A stretch of 64,000 nucleotides of DNA from Glacieibacterium sp038210595. Its GTDB lineage: Bacteria; Pseudomonadota; Alphaproteobacteria; Sphingomonadales; Sphingomonadaceae. Under the pieces are notes generated by a model. The model searched no databases. It was not told where the DNA came from and saw only the letters and a program-made list of their open reading frames with translations. The stretch covers positions 77,628 through 141,627 of the forward strand of contig JBBQWN010000002.1 in NCBI GenBank assembly GCA_038210595.1, in the 5' to 3' direction. The translations under genes were made by a program, and so were the position numbers. Shown here piece after piece: positions 25,788 through 34,049 of this stretch (positions are counted from its first letter, which is position 1; each line of letters opens with the position of its first letter).

Positions 25788-27096
25788 CGATGTTCGCTCC
25801 GGTCAGGCCGCGCGAGCCGCAGGCGTTGCGGGTGTCGACGATCAGCGTGTCGCCCGCCGCGATCGCGGCATAGTCGAAGCCGTCGTGGTCGGTGACGATG
25901 ACCGCCGCGTCATAACCGCCAAGGTCCGCCACCGGCACGGCGCGCAGGCCGGTCAGTCCCGGATGCTCCCGCGACGGCGGGATTTCGGGCACATGCGGAT
26001 CGGCATAGTCGACATGGCAGCCGCGCGCCCGGAACAGCTCGATCAGCTTGACCGCGGGCGACTCGCGCATGTCGTTGACGTTCTTCTTGTACGCCAGGCC
26101 GAGCAGCAGCACCCGCGCGCCGTGCAGGCCGCGCCCGGCGCGGCGGTCCAGCGCCTGTGCGGTCTGCTCGACGACATAGCGCGGCATGCCGGTGTTGATC
26201 TCGCCCGCCAGCTCGATGAAGCGCGTCGGAATGTCGAACTCGCGCGCCTTCCACGTCAGGTAGAACGGGTCGATCGGGATGCAGTGGCCGCCCAGCCCGG
26301 GGCCGGGATAGAAGGGCATGTAGCCGAACGGCTTGGTCTTGGCGGCGTCGATCACTTCCCAGATGTCGATGCCCATCGCGGCGTAGACGGTCTTCATTTC
26401 GTTCACCATCGCGATGTTGACGGCGCGGAAGATGTTCTCGGTCAGCTTGACCGCCTCGGCGGCGCGGGTCGACGACACCGGCACGATGCGCTGCGTCACC
26501 GCCGAATACAGCGCGCAGGCAAGGTCGCGCGCCGCCTGATCGTCTGCACCCACGACCTTGGGGGTGTTGCTGGCGCCGAAGTCGGGGTTGCCCGGATCTT
26601 CCCGCTCGGGTGAGAAGGCGAGGAAGTAATCGGTGCCGCACACCAGCCCCGTGCCGTCGAGGATCGGGCGCACCGCCTCGGCCGTGGTGCCCGGCCAGGT
26701 CGTCGATTCGAGCACGACCAGCTGGCCGGGGCGCAGCGTCCTGGCGATCGTCGCGGCGGTGGCGGTGACGTAGGACAGGTCCGGCTCGCGGTGCTGGGTC
26801 AGCGGTGTCGGCACGCAGATGACGATGGCGTCGGCCTCGGCCAGGCGGGCGAAATCGGTGGTCGCGTCGAACTTGCCGCTCGCCGCCAGCGCTGCGACCC
26901 GCTCGCTCGGGATCGAGCTGAGATAGGTTTCGCCGGCCAGCAGCGCCGCGGGCTTGGCGGCATCGACATCGAAGCCGATGACGCGATAGCCGCCGCCGAC
27001 ACAGGCGATGCACAGCGGCAGCCCGACATAGCCGAGGCCGACCACCCCGACCGTGATGTCGCGCGCCTTGAAGCGGTCGAGCAGTGTCGTGTCCAT
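25777..27096 (-). CDS. UDP-sugar 6-dehydrogenase (UDP-GlcNAc/UDP-Glc dehydrogenase family)
   Basis: A 439-residue cytoplasmic NAD-dependent dehydrogenase. It has GLGYVGLP (20-27), the CVPTPL turn, and the catalytic Cys272 in GPGLGGHCIPIDPFYL. The HCIPIDPFYLTWKA form is typical of the WbpA/TviB/CapL group, which oxidises UDP-GlcNAc, but plain UDP-glucose dehydrogenases cannot be ruled out. The product, a UDP-uronic acid, fits the GumK-like transferase nearby. Its ATG has ACGGGGAT upstream. It is the last gene of the minus-strand export group, 40 bases after the GH5 gene. Confidence 0.9.
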   Translation of the reverse strand: MDTTLLDRFKARDITVGVVGLGYVGLPLCIACVGGGYRVIGFDVDAAKPAALLAGETYLSSIPSERVAALAASGKFDATTDFARLAEADAIVICVPTPLTQHREPDLSYVTATAATIARTLRPGQLVVLESTTWPGTTAEAVRPILDGTGLVCGTDYFLAFSPEREDPGNPDFGASNTPKVVGADDQAARDLACALYSAVTQRIVPVSSTRAAEAVKLTENIFRAVNIAMVNEMKTVYAAMGIDIWEVIDAAKTKPFGYMPFYPGPGLGGHCIPIDPFYLTWKAREFDIPTRFIELAGEINTGMPRYVVEQTAQALDRRAGRGLHGARVLLLGLAYKKNVNDMRESPAVKLIELFRARGCHVDYADPHVPEIPPSREHPGLTGLRAVPVADLGGYDAAVIVTDHDGFDYAAIAAGDTLIVDTRNACGSRGLTGANIVKA

Positions 27097-27136
27097 GATA
27101 TCCCCGTGGGTTGGTGGCCGCGCGACGTGCGTCCGA

Positions 27137-28135
27137 CTAAGGCCGCGCCGGCGACAGGAACGGCCTCAGCGTCGCCAGCTGCGGCGGCACTGCTGCGCCT
27201 AACGGATAGAGGTTGAAGACATAGGTCCCGAACCAGGCGCTGGATGCCCAGGCGGTCCAGCCGATCCATTCGGGCCGTGCCGCCATCGCCTGCAGCGCGG
27301 CGCGCAGTACCGGCTGGCACTCGGGCAGCGCACTGACGCCGAACTCGCTCAGGAACCCGCGGCCGTTCACCTCACGCAGCCAGTCGCTTGCGACCGTGAT
27401 CCGCCGCGTCGCCTCGTCGGGGCTGACGCAGGTCGCGCGGGTGCCGGATGAGTCCGTGTCGAAATACTGATGGAAGTCGAAGGCGAAATTATTGCCCGGA
27501 TCGGTGAACGCGCCCAACGCCTCGGCATTCGACTGCAGGCCGATGCGCTTGCGCCACGAATGCGCACCCGACCAGTTGATGCCCGGCACCAGGATGAGAT
27601 TCGCCGCGCCCGTGCCGCGAATGCTGCGCACCGCACGCGCCGCCATCGCCGCCCAATCGGCGGCCCCGATCCGCACCGGTTCGTTCATCAGCCCGAAGAT
27701 GACGCGCGGGTTCGACCGGTAGCGCGCCGCCAGCCGTTCCCACAGATCGGCGAGCGCCGCCGCCGGCACCGTCGCAGAGCCCAGTGGCTGGCGCTGATAG
27801 CGGCCATAGTTATGGACATCGAGCACCACCGCCATGCCCATGCCGGTCGCAGTCGCGACGACGGCATCGACCCGGTTCATCTCCGCCGTATCGAGCGGGC
27901 CGGTCAGGCTTGGCTGGAGGCGTTCCCAGCGCATCGGCAAACGAATGGTGTTGACGCCCATGTCGCGAAAGGCGCGGATTTCGCCATAGGACGGATAGAT
28001 ATAGCCTTTGGCATAGACGCTGCGCAGGCCCCCGAACTCACCGCCCGCCAGATTGACGCCGGTCAGCCGTGGCGCAGCGCCGGCCGTCGCCGCCAGCCCC
28101 AGCGACAGCGCTGCGATGATCAGCCGATGGATCAA
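27137..28135 (-). CDS. secreted glycoside hydrolase family 5 (endoglucanase-like)
   Basis: A 332-residue protein with a signal peptide of about 20 residues. The GH5 clan-A barrel shows NTIRLPMRWERLQP, LDVHNYGRY, the acid/base Glu152 in GLMNEP, HQYFDTD, and the nucleophile Glu264 in FLSEFG. GH5 enzymes cut beta-1,4-glucans and related chains. Placed between the export protein and the dehydrogenase, it most likely trims the exopolysaccharide or clears mislocalised polymer in the periplasm; a beta-glucan backbone is an inference. Its start overlaps the export-gene stop by four bases. Confidence 0.92.
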   Translation of the reverse strand: MIHRLIIAALSLGLAATAGAAPRLTGVNLAGGEFGGLRSVYAKGYIYPSYGEIRAFRDMGVNTIRLPMRWERLQPSLTGPLDTAEMNRVDAVVATATGMGMAVVLDVHNYGRYQRQPLGSATVPAAALADLWERLAARYRSNPRVIFGLMNEPVRIGAADWAAMAARAVRSIRGTGAANLILVPGINWSGAHSWRKRIGLQSNAEALGAFTDPGNNFAFDFHQYFDTDSSGTRATCVSPDEATRRITVASDWLREVNGRGFLSEFGVSALPECQPVLRAALQAMAARPEWIGWTAWASSAWFGTYVFNLYPLGAAVPPQLATLRPFLSPARP

Positions 28136-28935
28136 AACAGGCGTTCGCGCACGATGACGACATCGCCGGGCTGGACGCGGTCGTCGAGCCCCGCCGGGAT
28201 CGTCGTCGTCGCGCCGCGCGCCACGGAGCGCCGGATTTTCAGGCCACTGCGGCTGCCGATCCGCGCCACGTCGCCGGCGGTGGCCAGCGCCTGCTGTACG
28301 GTCATGCCCGCGGTCAGGCGGAAGACGCCGGGCTTGTTGACCGCGCCGACCACCGACACCGTCGCGGCGCGCGCGACATAGACGACGTCGCCCGGCTTGA
28401 TCGGCGTCAGCGCGCCCGCGCCGCCGATTTCGGTCAGGTCGATCGACAGCGTCTCGGGCCCGCCGCCGGGCCGCTGGCGCGTCAGGGTGGCGATGTCCCC
28501 GGCGTCGGGGTTGAGCCCGCCGGCACGCGCGATCAGCTCGGCCACGGTATACGGCCGGTCGAGCACGATCAGCCCCTGCGTGCCGACCTGACCGAGTACC
28601 GACGCCTTGCGGCTTTGATAGTCGAGGATTTCCAGCCGCACCGACGGTGCGTTGACATAGCCGCCGGCCTTGTAGCGCCGCTCGATATCGAGCGCCGCCG
28701 CCGCCGGCGTCTGGCCGCCGACTTCGACCTCGCCGATCAGCGGCAGCACGACGCGCCCCGAGGTCGAGATGCGCGTCTTCGTCGTCAGGTCGGGAAAGTT
28801 CGCGACGTTCATCTCGATCTGGTCGAGCGGCCCGAGGACATAGTCCTCAGGCGCCGCCGCCGCCGGCGCGCCAGCCAACAGTATCGCCCCCAGAATCAGC
28901 CCCCGCCACATGCGCCTCGCCCCTAGCATCGTCAT
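28132..28935 (-). CDS. polysaccharide export protein (Wza/GumB family)
   Basis: A 267-residue protein. The signal peptide ends in PAAAAPEDY with no Cys, so this is not a lipoprotein, unlike Wza and GumB. Residues about 30-110 are the poly-export domain (YVLGPLDQIEMNV ... GRVVLPLIGEVEVGG), followed by two SLBB domains (VLGQVGTQGLI and VVGAVNKPGVF). It forms the outer part of the exopolysaccharide export channel together with the PCP protein. The outer-membrane barrel gene directly upstream may supply the outer-membrane anchor that the missing lipid would give. Confidence 0.9.
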   Translation of the reverse strand: MTMLGARRMWRGLILGAILLAGAPAAAAPEDYVLGPLDQIEMNVANFPDLTTKTRISTSGRVVLPLIGEVEVGGQTPAAAALDIERRYKAGGYVNAPSVRLEILDYQSRKASVLGQVGTQGLIVLDRPYTVAELIARAGGLNPDAGDIATLTRQRPGGGPETLSIDLTEIGGAGALTPIKPGDVVYVARAATVSVVGAVNKPGVFRLTAGMTVQQALATAGDVARIGSRSGLKIRRSVARGATTTIPAGLDDRVQPGDVVIVRERLF

Positions 28936-28947
28936 GTCACAACCTTA

Positions 28948-30174
28948 TTACTCCAGGCCGACATCGAGCGGCGGCCCGGCGAAACGATAGCTCAGCCCGA
29001 CCGTCACGATCGCCGCACGATATTCGAGATCGGCGAAATTGGCGCTGCGGTCGCGGTAGCCGGCGGCAGCGCGAGCGACGAACTTGTCGGTGATCTTGTA
29101 TTCGACGCGGGCGTCGATGCCGACGGTGTTGTCGCGCTCCCGGCGGGTCAGCGGCAGCGCGGCGAGGCTGAGGTCGCGCAGCAGCGCGCGGTGCCGGTAA
29201 CGCGTCTCCAGGCTGGCGGTCAGCAGCGGCGTCGCGTCCCAACTGGCGCGCGCCAGCAGCGTCGTCGCCGGGTAAGCGATGGCCCCGACATTGGGCGACA
29301 CGTCGAGGCTGCGCACCGCTTCGAGATGCAGGCGGGTCTTGCCGGTCGCGTCCCAGTCGACGACGATCTCGCCGGTCGCCAGGTCGCCGTCGCGCCGGTG
29401 GCTGTTCTCGCGCAACCGGGTCCAGCTCGCGGCACCCGACAGCATCAGATACTGGGTGGGCGACCAGCGCAGCCCGCCACCGGCATCCACGATCGACGCG
29501 CGGGTTCCGTCGGGGGTCAGCGCCGAGGCGAACTTGGGCTGCTCGCGGTGGCGGTAGCGCGCCGCGACGAAGGGCTGGAGCGTATCGACGAGGCCATAGG
29601 CAATCTCTCCGCGGGCGCTCAGCTCACGCAGGTCGAAGGCCGACAGCAGCGGGTCGCGATTGGCGCGGTCGCCCAGGCTGGCATCGGCACGAGCGGCGAG
29701 CGACGGGGTGATGCTGCATAGCGCGCTGCCCTCGGCGAGCCGGTCGCGCACCGTAATCCGCCGCGGGTTGCCGAGGATGTCGTCATAAGCGGTCAGCCGC
29801 CGGAACTGGTGCGCGCCCAGCGTTCCCGAACAATCGAACGGCAGGGCATAGCGCAGGCGCGCGGCGAGCCCCGTCTCGGTCGTATCGAGATCGGTATTAT
29901 AGGCGTGGAATTGCCGCGACACCCGGCCCGCAAGGCTCAGTTCCTGCAGCCCGAGCGGGACCACCAGCTGCCCGGCGACATGCGGCAGCACCGTGACATC
30001 ATCAACGGACTGGAAGCGGCTGATCCGCTTTTCCAGCGGTGACAGGCGGAAGAGGTTGCTGTCGTAGGTCGTGCCCGCCCCGGCGTCGATGCCGAGCCGG
30101 ACGGGGTCGGCGGCTGCCCGTCCCGCCGCCAGCGCGACGAGCAGCATGGCAAGGGTGCGGCAAGTCGGTGTCAC
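28948..30174 (-). CDS. outer-membrane beta-barrel protein of the exopolysaccharide locus
   Basis: A 408-residue protein, probably starting at GTG 30174 (an ATG nine codons later would leave a very short signal). After the signal (ending RAAA) the chain is made of alternating hydrophobic and polar strands, each with aromatic ends, and finishes GLSYRFAG plus a short tail. This is the layout of EpsL/BBP2-type barrels found in export loci. It lies 12 bases before the poly-export gene. It may be the outer-membrane pore or the anchor for the non-lipidated export protein. Confidence 0.75.
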   Translation of the reverse strand: MTPTCRTLAMLLVALAAGRAAADPVRLGIDAGAGTTYDSNLFRLSPLEKRISRFQSVDDVTVLPHVAGQLVVPLGLQELSLAGRVSRQFHAYNTDLDTTETGLAARLRYALPFDCSGTLGAHQFRRLTAYDDILGNPRRITVRDRLAEGSALCSITPSLAARADASLGDRANRDPLLSAFDLRELSARGEIAYGLVDTLQPFVAARYRHREQPKFASALTPDGTRASIVDAGGGLRWSPTQYLMLSGAASWTRLRENSHRRDGDLATGEIVVDWDATGKTRLHLEAVRSLDVSPNVGAIAYPATTLLARASWDATPLLTASLETRYRHRALLRDLSLAALPLTRRERDNTVGIDARVEYKITDKFVARAAAGYRDRSANFADLEYRAAIVTVGLSYRFAGPPLDVGLE

Positions 30175-30219
30175 ACTCGTGCGATAGGGCTGTAATATTT
30201 CAACTCCGCGTCGCCGCCG

Positions 30220-30888
30220 TCAGGCGGCGATCGGGAACCGCAAAAGCCGACCGGGCGTCGGCACCAGCGCCGTCAGCGGACCGCCGACCGCACGGCGCAG
30301 CGCCGGATCGGCAACGTCGAGGCCGCCGGTCAGCGCGCCGAACGCCGGCAGCACGATTTTCGACGGCGTCACCGCGAAGCAGCGCCGCGCGATGCCGCGG
30401 CCGCGATGGCGGAGGCGGAGGCGGGGATGGAAATGTCCCGAGATCTCGGGCGCGGGATCGCCGGGGATCGCTTCATGGCGCAGGTGGATGCCGCCGACGG
30501 CGCACTCCGCCATCACCCGCCCCCCCAGGCTGCGCGCAACCTCGTGGTCGTGATTGCCGGTGATCCACACCCAGTCGAGGCCACGGGTCAGCTGCTCCAG
30601 CGCCGCGCGCGGGCCGCCTGCCAGCCGGGCCGGGCCGCCGGCATCGTGGAAGCTGTCGCCAAGGCACCAGACATGCGCCGCGCCGCTCGCCTCGATCGAA
30701 TCGATCAGGCAATTCAGCGTGTCGGTGCTGTCATAGGGCGGCAGGAACTGCTGGCGAGTGGCGAACCAGCTCGCCTTCTCGAAATGCAGGTCGGCGACCA
30801 GCAGGGCGTTGCGCGCCGGCCAGAACAGGCCCCCGCACGGCATCGGGCGGAAGGTTTCGCCGGCGAACAGAAAGGAAACAGCCGACAT
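30220..30888 (-). CDS. pdeM: ligase-associated DNA damage response endonuclease PdeM
   Basis: A 222-residue metallophosphoesterase. The ATG at 30888 was preferred to one 11 codons upstream because MSAVSFLFAGETF is the usual family opening. Metal-binding motifs are VADLHFEKAS, LGDSFHD, TGNHDHE and SGHFHPR. The ligase-associated PdeM group matches in size and in PAFGALTGGLDV near the end. It normally works with an Lhr-type helicase, an exonuclease and an ATP-dependent ligase in repair. The helicase is 600 bases away on the same strand, with one unrelated gene between. Confidence 0.9.
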   Translation of the reverse strand: MSAVSFLFAGETFRPMPCGGLFWPARNALLVADLHFEKASWFATRQQFLPPYDSTDTLNCLIDSIEASGAAHVWCLGDSFHDAGGPARLAGGPRAALEQLTRGLDWVWITGNHDHEVARSLGGRVMAECAVGGIHLRHEAIPGDPAPEISGHFHPRLRLRHRGRGIARRCFAVTPSKIVLPAFGALTGGLDVADPALRRAVGGPLTALVPTPGRLLRFPIAA

Positions 30889-30939
30889 GGCCCGCCGTAT
30901 AGCGCGCTCGCGGACCCGCACAAGGGGCAGAGAGCCGAT

Positions 30940-30968
30940 CCGCCCGGCATCGCGAGGGTGCCGGGCGG
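30940..30968 (-). terminator. terminator-like hairpin after the DUF1134-like gene
   Basis: A perfect 10-bp GC-rich stem (30940-30949 with 30959-30968) with a 9-base loop, 10 bases past the stop of the minus-strand gene ending at 30978. No T-run follows on the minus strand. If it terminates, PdeM needs its own promoter. Confidence 0.55.
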
Positions 30969-30977
30969 GGGTTCGAA

Positions 30978-31433
30978 CTATTTCGCCTTCTTCATCGTGA
31001 TCTTGACGCCGCCACCGCCGACGCTGAGCTGCAGGCCCTTCGAACTCGTCGTCAGCTCGATGACGACGTGGTTGTCGTTCTCAAGCCGCAGTACGCCCTC
31101 GCCGGCGCCCAGCGTCGCGCTGGCTTCGGCCTTGGCATAGGTGCCGGCGAACTCGGAAACCTTGGTCATGTTATAGACGTCGCCGGACGCCTTGATCTTG
31201 GAGATGCCGACGTTGCCGAACGACAGGCCGCCGACCTTGAACGGATAGGACTTGCCGCCGAAGTGCAGGACGCCGCCGCCGCCGCTGCCGCCAACGATGA
31301 AGCCGACCTGGGTTTCGTCGATGGTGATCGTGCCAACCGGCTTGGTCGTCTTGGTGATGACCGCAGCCATCGCCGACGAACCGAGTGCTAGCATCATCGT
31401 CGTCGCAAGTGCCACATTGCGCATGAAAGTCAT
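30978..31433 (-). CDS. secreted DUF1134/EipA-like protein
   Basis: A 151-residue protein. The ATG at 31433 has GGGAG upstream and gives a signal peptide ending AMAA; a longer frame to 31496 is unlikely. The mature part, with GFIVGGSGGGGVLHFGGKSYPFKVGGL, ISKIKASGDVYNM and GVKITMK, resembles DUF1134 (EipA) proteins of alphaproteobacteria, which act in envelope integrity. The match is from memory and the protein is shorter than EipA. It sits between two DNA-damage genes, 63 bases after the helicase gene stop, and a hairpin follows it. Confidence 0.6.
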   Translation of the reverse strand: MTFMRNVALATTMMLALGSSAMAAVITKTTKPVGTITIDETQVGFIVGGSGGGGVLHFGGKSYPFKVGGLSFGNVGISKIKASGDVYNMTKVSEFAGTYAKAEASATLGAGEGVLRLENDNHVVIELTTSSKGLQLSVGGGGVKITMKKAK

Positions 31434-31496
31434 TGAAATCTCCCTCGGCCCGTTACGGACGCGCATCAGTTTAGCAGAACCGCTCGCAGCGTCCAC

Positions 31497-33947
31497 TCAT
31501 CCGGGCCCCGGAATCACGGCCGGCATCGGTGCCTGTTCACCATGGTTCGGCATTGCTTCAGCGGCCAGCGCATCGGCTTCCAGCAACAGCGCATCGTCGG
31601 CCGCACCGAACACCCGCTCCTTGCCAACCTCCAGCAGCACCGGCATCGCCAGCGGCGAGACCCGGTCGAGCGCCATGTGGGTCATGTTGGCGGTTGCCTG
31701 TTCGAGCAGCCCGGCGAGCCGGTCGATCTCGGTCAGCTTCGAGCGCGCATCGGTCCACGCCGCGGTCAGCAGCAGATGGTCGGGCTCGTGACGGCGCAGC
31801 ACGTCGTAGATCAGGTCGCTGCTGAAGGTCACCTGCTTGCCGGTCTTGTGCTGGCCCGGCTGCTGGCGGTCGATCAGCCCGCCGATGATCGCGACTTCGC
31901 GGAACGCCCGGCGCAGGAACGGCGAGGCGGCGATCCATTCGGCCAGTTCGTCCTCGAAGACATCGGGCGAGAACAGCGGCCGCGGGTCGGTGACCGGTCG
32001 CAGGCTCCACACCGCGACCATATAATCGCTGCCGACGAAGCCCAGTGGCTGCAGCCCCGCCGCCTCCATGCGCTGGGTCAGCAGCATGCCGAGTGTCTGG
32101 TGCGCGTTGCGCCCGGCGAAGCCGTAGGCGACCATGAACCAGCGGCCGTCGCGCTCGAAGGTTTCGACTAGCACGTCGTCGAGGCCGGGCAGCTTCGACC
32201 GGATGGTCTGCCAGTCGAGCCACTCGTGGACGTCGTCGGGCATCGACCCCCAGCGTTCGGGGGCATTGAACAGCTCGCGGACCCGGCGCGCGAGGTTGGT
32301 CGACAGCGGCATCCGGCCGCCCACATAAGTCGGCACCCGCGGGTCCTTCTTCGACATGCGGACATACATGTCCGCTCCGTCGAAGCCGGTGACCTCGATG
32401 ACCTGACCGGCGAACATGAAGCTGTCGCCGAGCCGGAGCTGCGACGCGAACCACTCCTCGACCTTGCCGAGGCTGCGGCCGTTGCGCCCGAACTTTATAT
32501 TGAGTGCCGCCGCCTCGACGATGGTGCCCGCGTTGAGGCGATGCTGCGCCGCCATGCGCGGGTGGGTGATGCGGTACAGGCCGTCCGGCCCCTGCGTCAG
32601 GCGCTTGTAGCGGTCATAGGCCTTGAGGCTGTAGCCGCCCGACTGGACGAAGCTGATGACCCGGTCGAACTCGGCACGCGGCAGCCCGGCGTAAGGCGCG
32701 CTGGACCGCACCTCGGCGAACAGGTCGTCGGCAGCGAAGGGTGCGGACGACGCGCACGCCATGACGTGCTGCGCCAGCACGTCGAGGCCGCCGGGGCGGA
32801 AGGTGTCGTGGTCGAGCTCGTGCGCCTCGACCGCATCGCGCGCGGCGAGGCTCTCCAGATATTCGAATCGGTTGCCCGGCACGACGACGGCGCGCGACGC
32901 CTCGTCCATCCGGTGGTTGGCACGGCCGATGCGCTGGAGCAGGCGGCTCGACCCCTTCGGCGCGCCCATCTGCACGACCAGGTCAACGTCGCCCCAGTCG
33001 ATGCCGAGGTCGAGGCTGGCGGTGGCGACGATGGCGCGCAGGCGGCCGCTCGCCATCGCCGCCTCGACCTTGCGCCGCGCCTCCGGGCTCAAGGAGCCGT
33101 GATGGATGCCGATCGGCAGCGCGTCGTCGTTCTCCGCCCACAGGTCTCGGAACACCAGCTCCGCCACCGCGCGGGTATTGACGAAAACGATCGTCAGCCG
33201 CGCGCCGGCGATCAGCTTGATGACCTCCTTCGCCGCATAGCGCCCGTTGTGCCCGGACCACGGGATGCGGCCGTCGGGCACCAGGATATCGACGTGCGGC
33301 TCGGCCCCCGGATCGCCTTGCACCAGCCGTACTGTCGCGGCATCGGCGTCGGGGGCGAGCCAGCCCTGGTATGCTTCCGGGTCGGCGATGGTGGCGCTGA
33401 GGCCGACCCGGCGCAGCCCCGGGCTGAGCGCCTGCAGCCGGGACATCGCAAGGTTGAGCTGGTCGCCGCGCTTAGTGATCGCGAATGCGTGGATCTCGTC
33501 GACGATGACGGTCTTCACGCCGGCCAGCATCCGCGACGCGTCAGGGTAGGAGATCAGCAGGCTGAGCGACTCCGGCGTGGTCAGCAGCATCTGCGGCGGG
33601 CGCTCGCGCTGCCGCGCCTTGCGGTCCGACGGCGTGTCGCCGGTCCGCGTCTCGACCCGGATGTCGAGCCCCATCTCGCCGATCGGGCCGAGCAGGTTGC
33701 GCTGCACGTCGACCGCCAGCGCCTTCAGCGGCGAGACGTAGACGGTGTGCAGCCCATCGACCGGATTGGCGACCAAATCGGCCAGGCTGGGCAGGAACCC
33801 GGCCAGCGTCTTGCCCGCCCCCGTCGGCGCGACCAGCAGCGCGTGGTCGCCGGCGGCGGCCGCGTCGAGCATTTCGCGCTGGTGGCGGCGCACGGCCCAG
33901 CCGCGGGCGGCGAACCAGTCGGCAAAGACCTGCGGTAATTCTGACAC
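31497..33947 (-). CDS. ligase-associated Lhr-type DEXH-box helicase
   Basis: An 816-residue superfamily 2 helicase starting at GTG. Motif I is PTGAGKT (41-47), motif II DEIH (150-153), then SATI, IVFVNTRAVAELVF, ATASLDLGIDWGDVDLVVQ and QRIGRANHRMDE, followed by the Lhr winged-helix and C-terminal core (YDRYKRLTQGPDGLYRITHPRM). This length and layout match the ligase-associated Lhr-Core group, an ATP-driven 3'-5' translocase. It is on the minus strand, divergent from the autotransporter and the exonuclease, whereas these genes usually share one operon with an ATP-dependent ligase. Confidence 0.93.
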   Translation of the reverse strand: MSELPQVFADWFAARGWAVRRHQREMLDAAAAGDHALLVAPTGAGKTLAGFLPSLADLVANPVDGLHTVYVSPLKALAVDVQRNLLGPIGEMGLDIRVETRTGDTPSDRKARQRERPPQMLLTTPESLSLLISYPDASRMLAGVKTVIVDEIHAFAITKRGDQLNLAMSRLQALSPGLRRVGLSATIADPEAYQGWLAPDADAATVRLVQGDPGAEPHVDILVPDGRIPWSGHNGRYAAKEVIKLIAGARLTIVFVNTRAVAELVFRDLWAENDDALPIGIHHGSLSPEARRKVEAAMASGRLRAIVATASLDLGIDWGDVDLVVQMGAPKGSSRLLQRIGRANHRMDEASRAVVVPGNRFEYLESLAARDAVEAHELDHDTFRPGGLDVLAQHVMACASSAPFAADDLFAEVRSSAPYAGLPRAEFDRVISFVQSGGYSLKAYDRYKRLTQGPDGLYRITHPRMAAQHRLNAGTIVEAAALNIKFGRNGRSLGKVEEWFASQLRLGDSFMFAGQVIEVTGFDGADMYVRMSKKDPRVPTYVGGRMPLSTNLARRVRELFNAPERWGSMPDDVHEWLDWQTIRSKLPGLDDVLVETFERDGRWFMVAYGFAGRNAHQTLGMLLTQRMEAAGLQPLGFVGSDYMVAVWSLRPVTDPRPLFSPDVFEDELAEWIAASPFLRRAFREVAIIGGLIDRQQPGQHKTGKQVTFSSDLIYDVLRRHEPDHLLLTAAWTDARSKLTEIDRLAGLLEQATANMTHMALDRVSPLAMPVLLEVGKERVFGAADDALLLEADALAAEAMPNHGEQAPMPAVIPGPG

Positions 33948-34049
33948 GCCGCCAATATAGTCACGGATCCGGGAAACTTGAGCGTGCGCGATGCTTGCGC
34001 GCGGCGATGCCGGGTTTAGGCTGTGGCGTCTCGGGGTGGGGAGCGTCGC

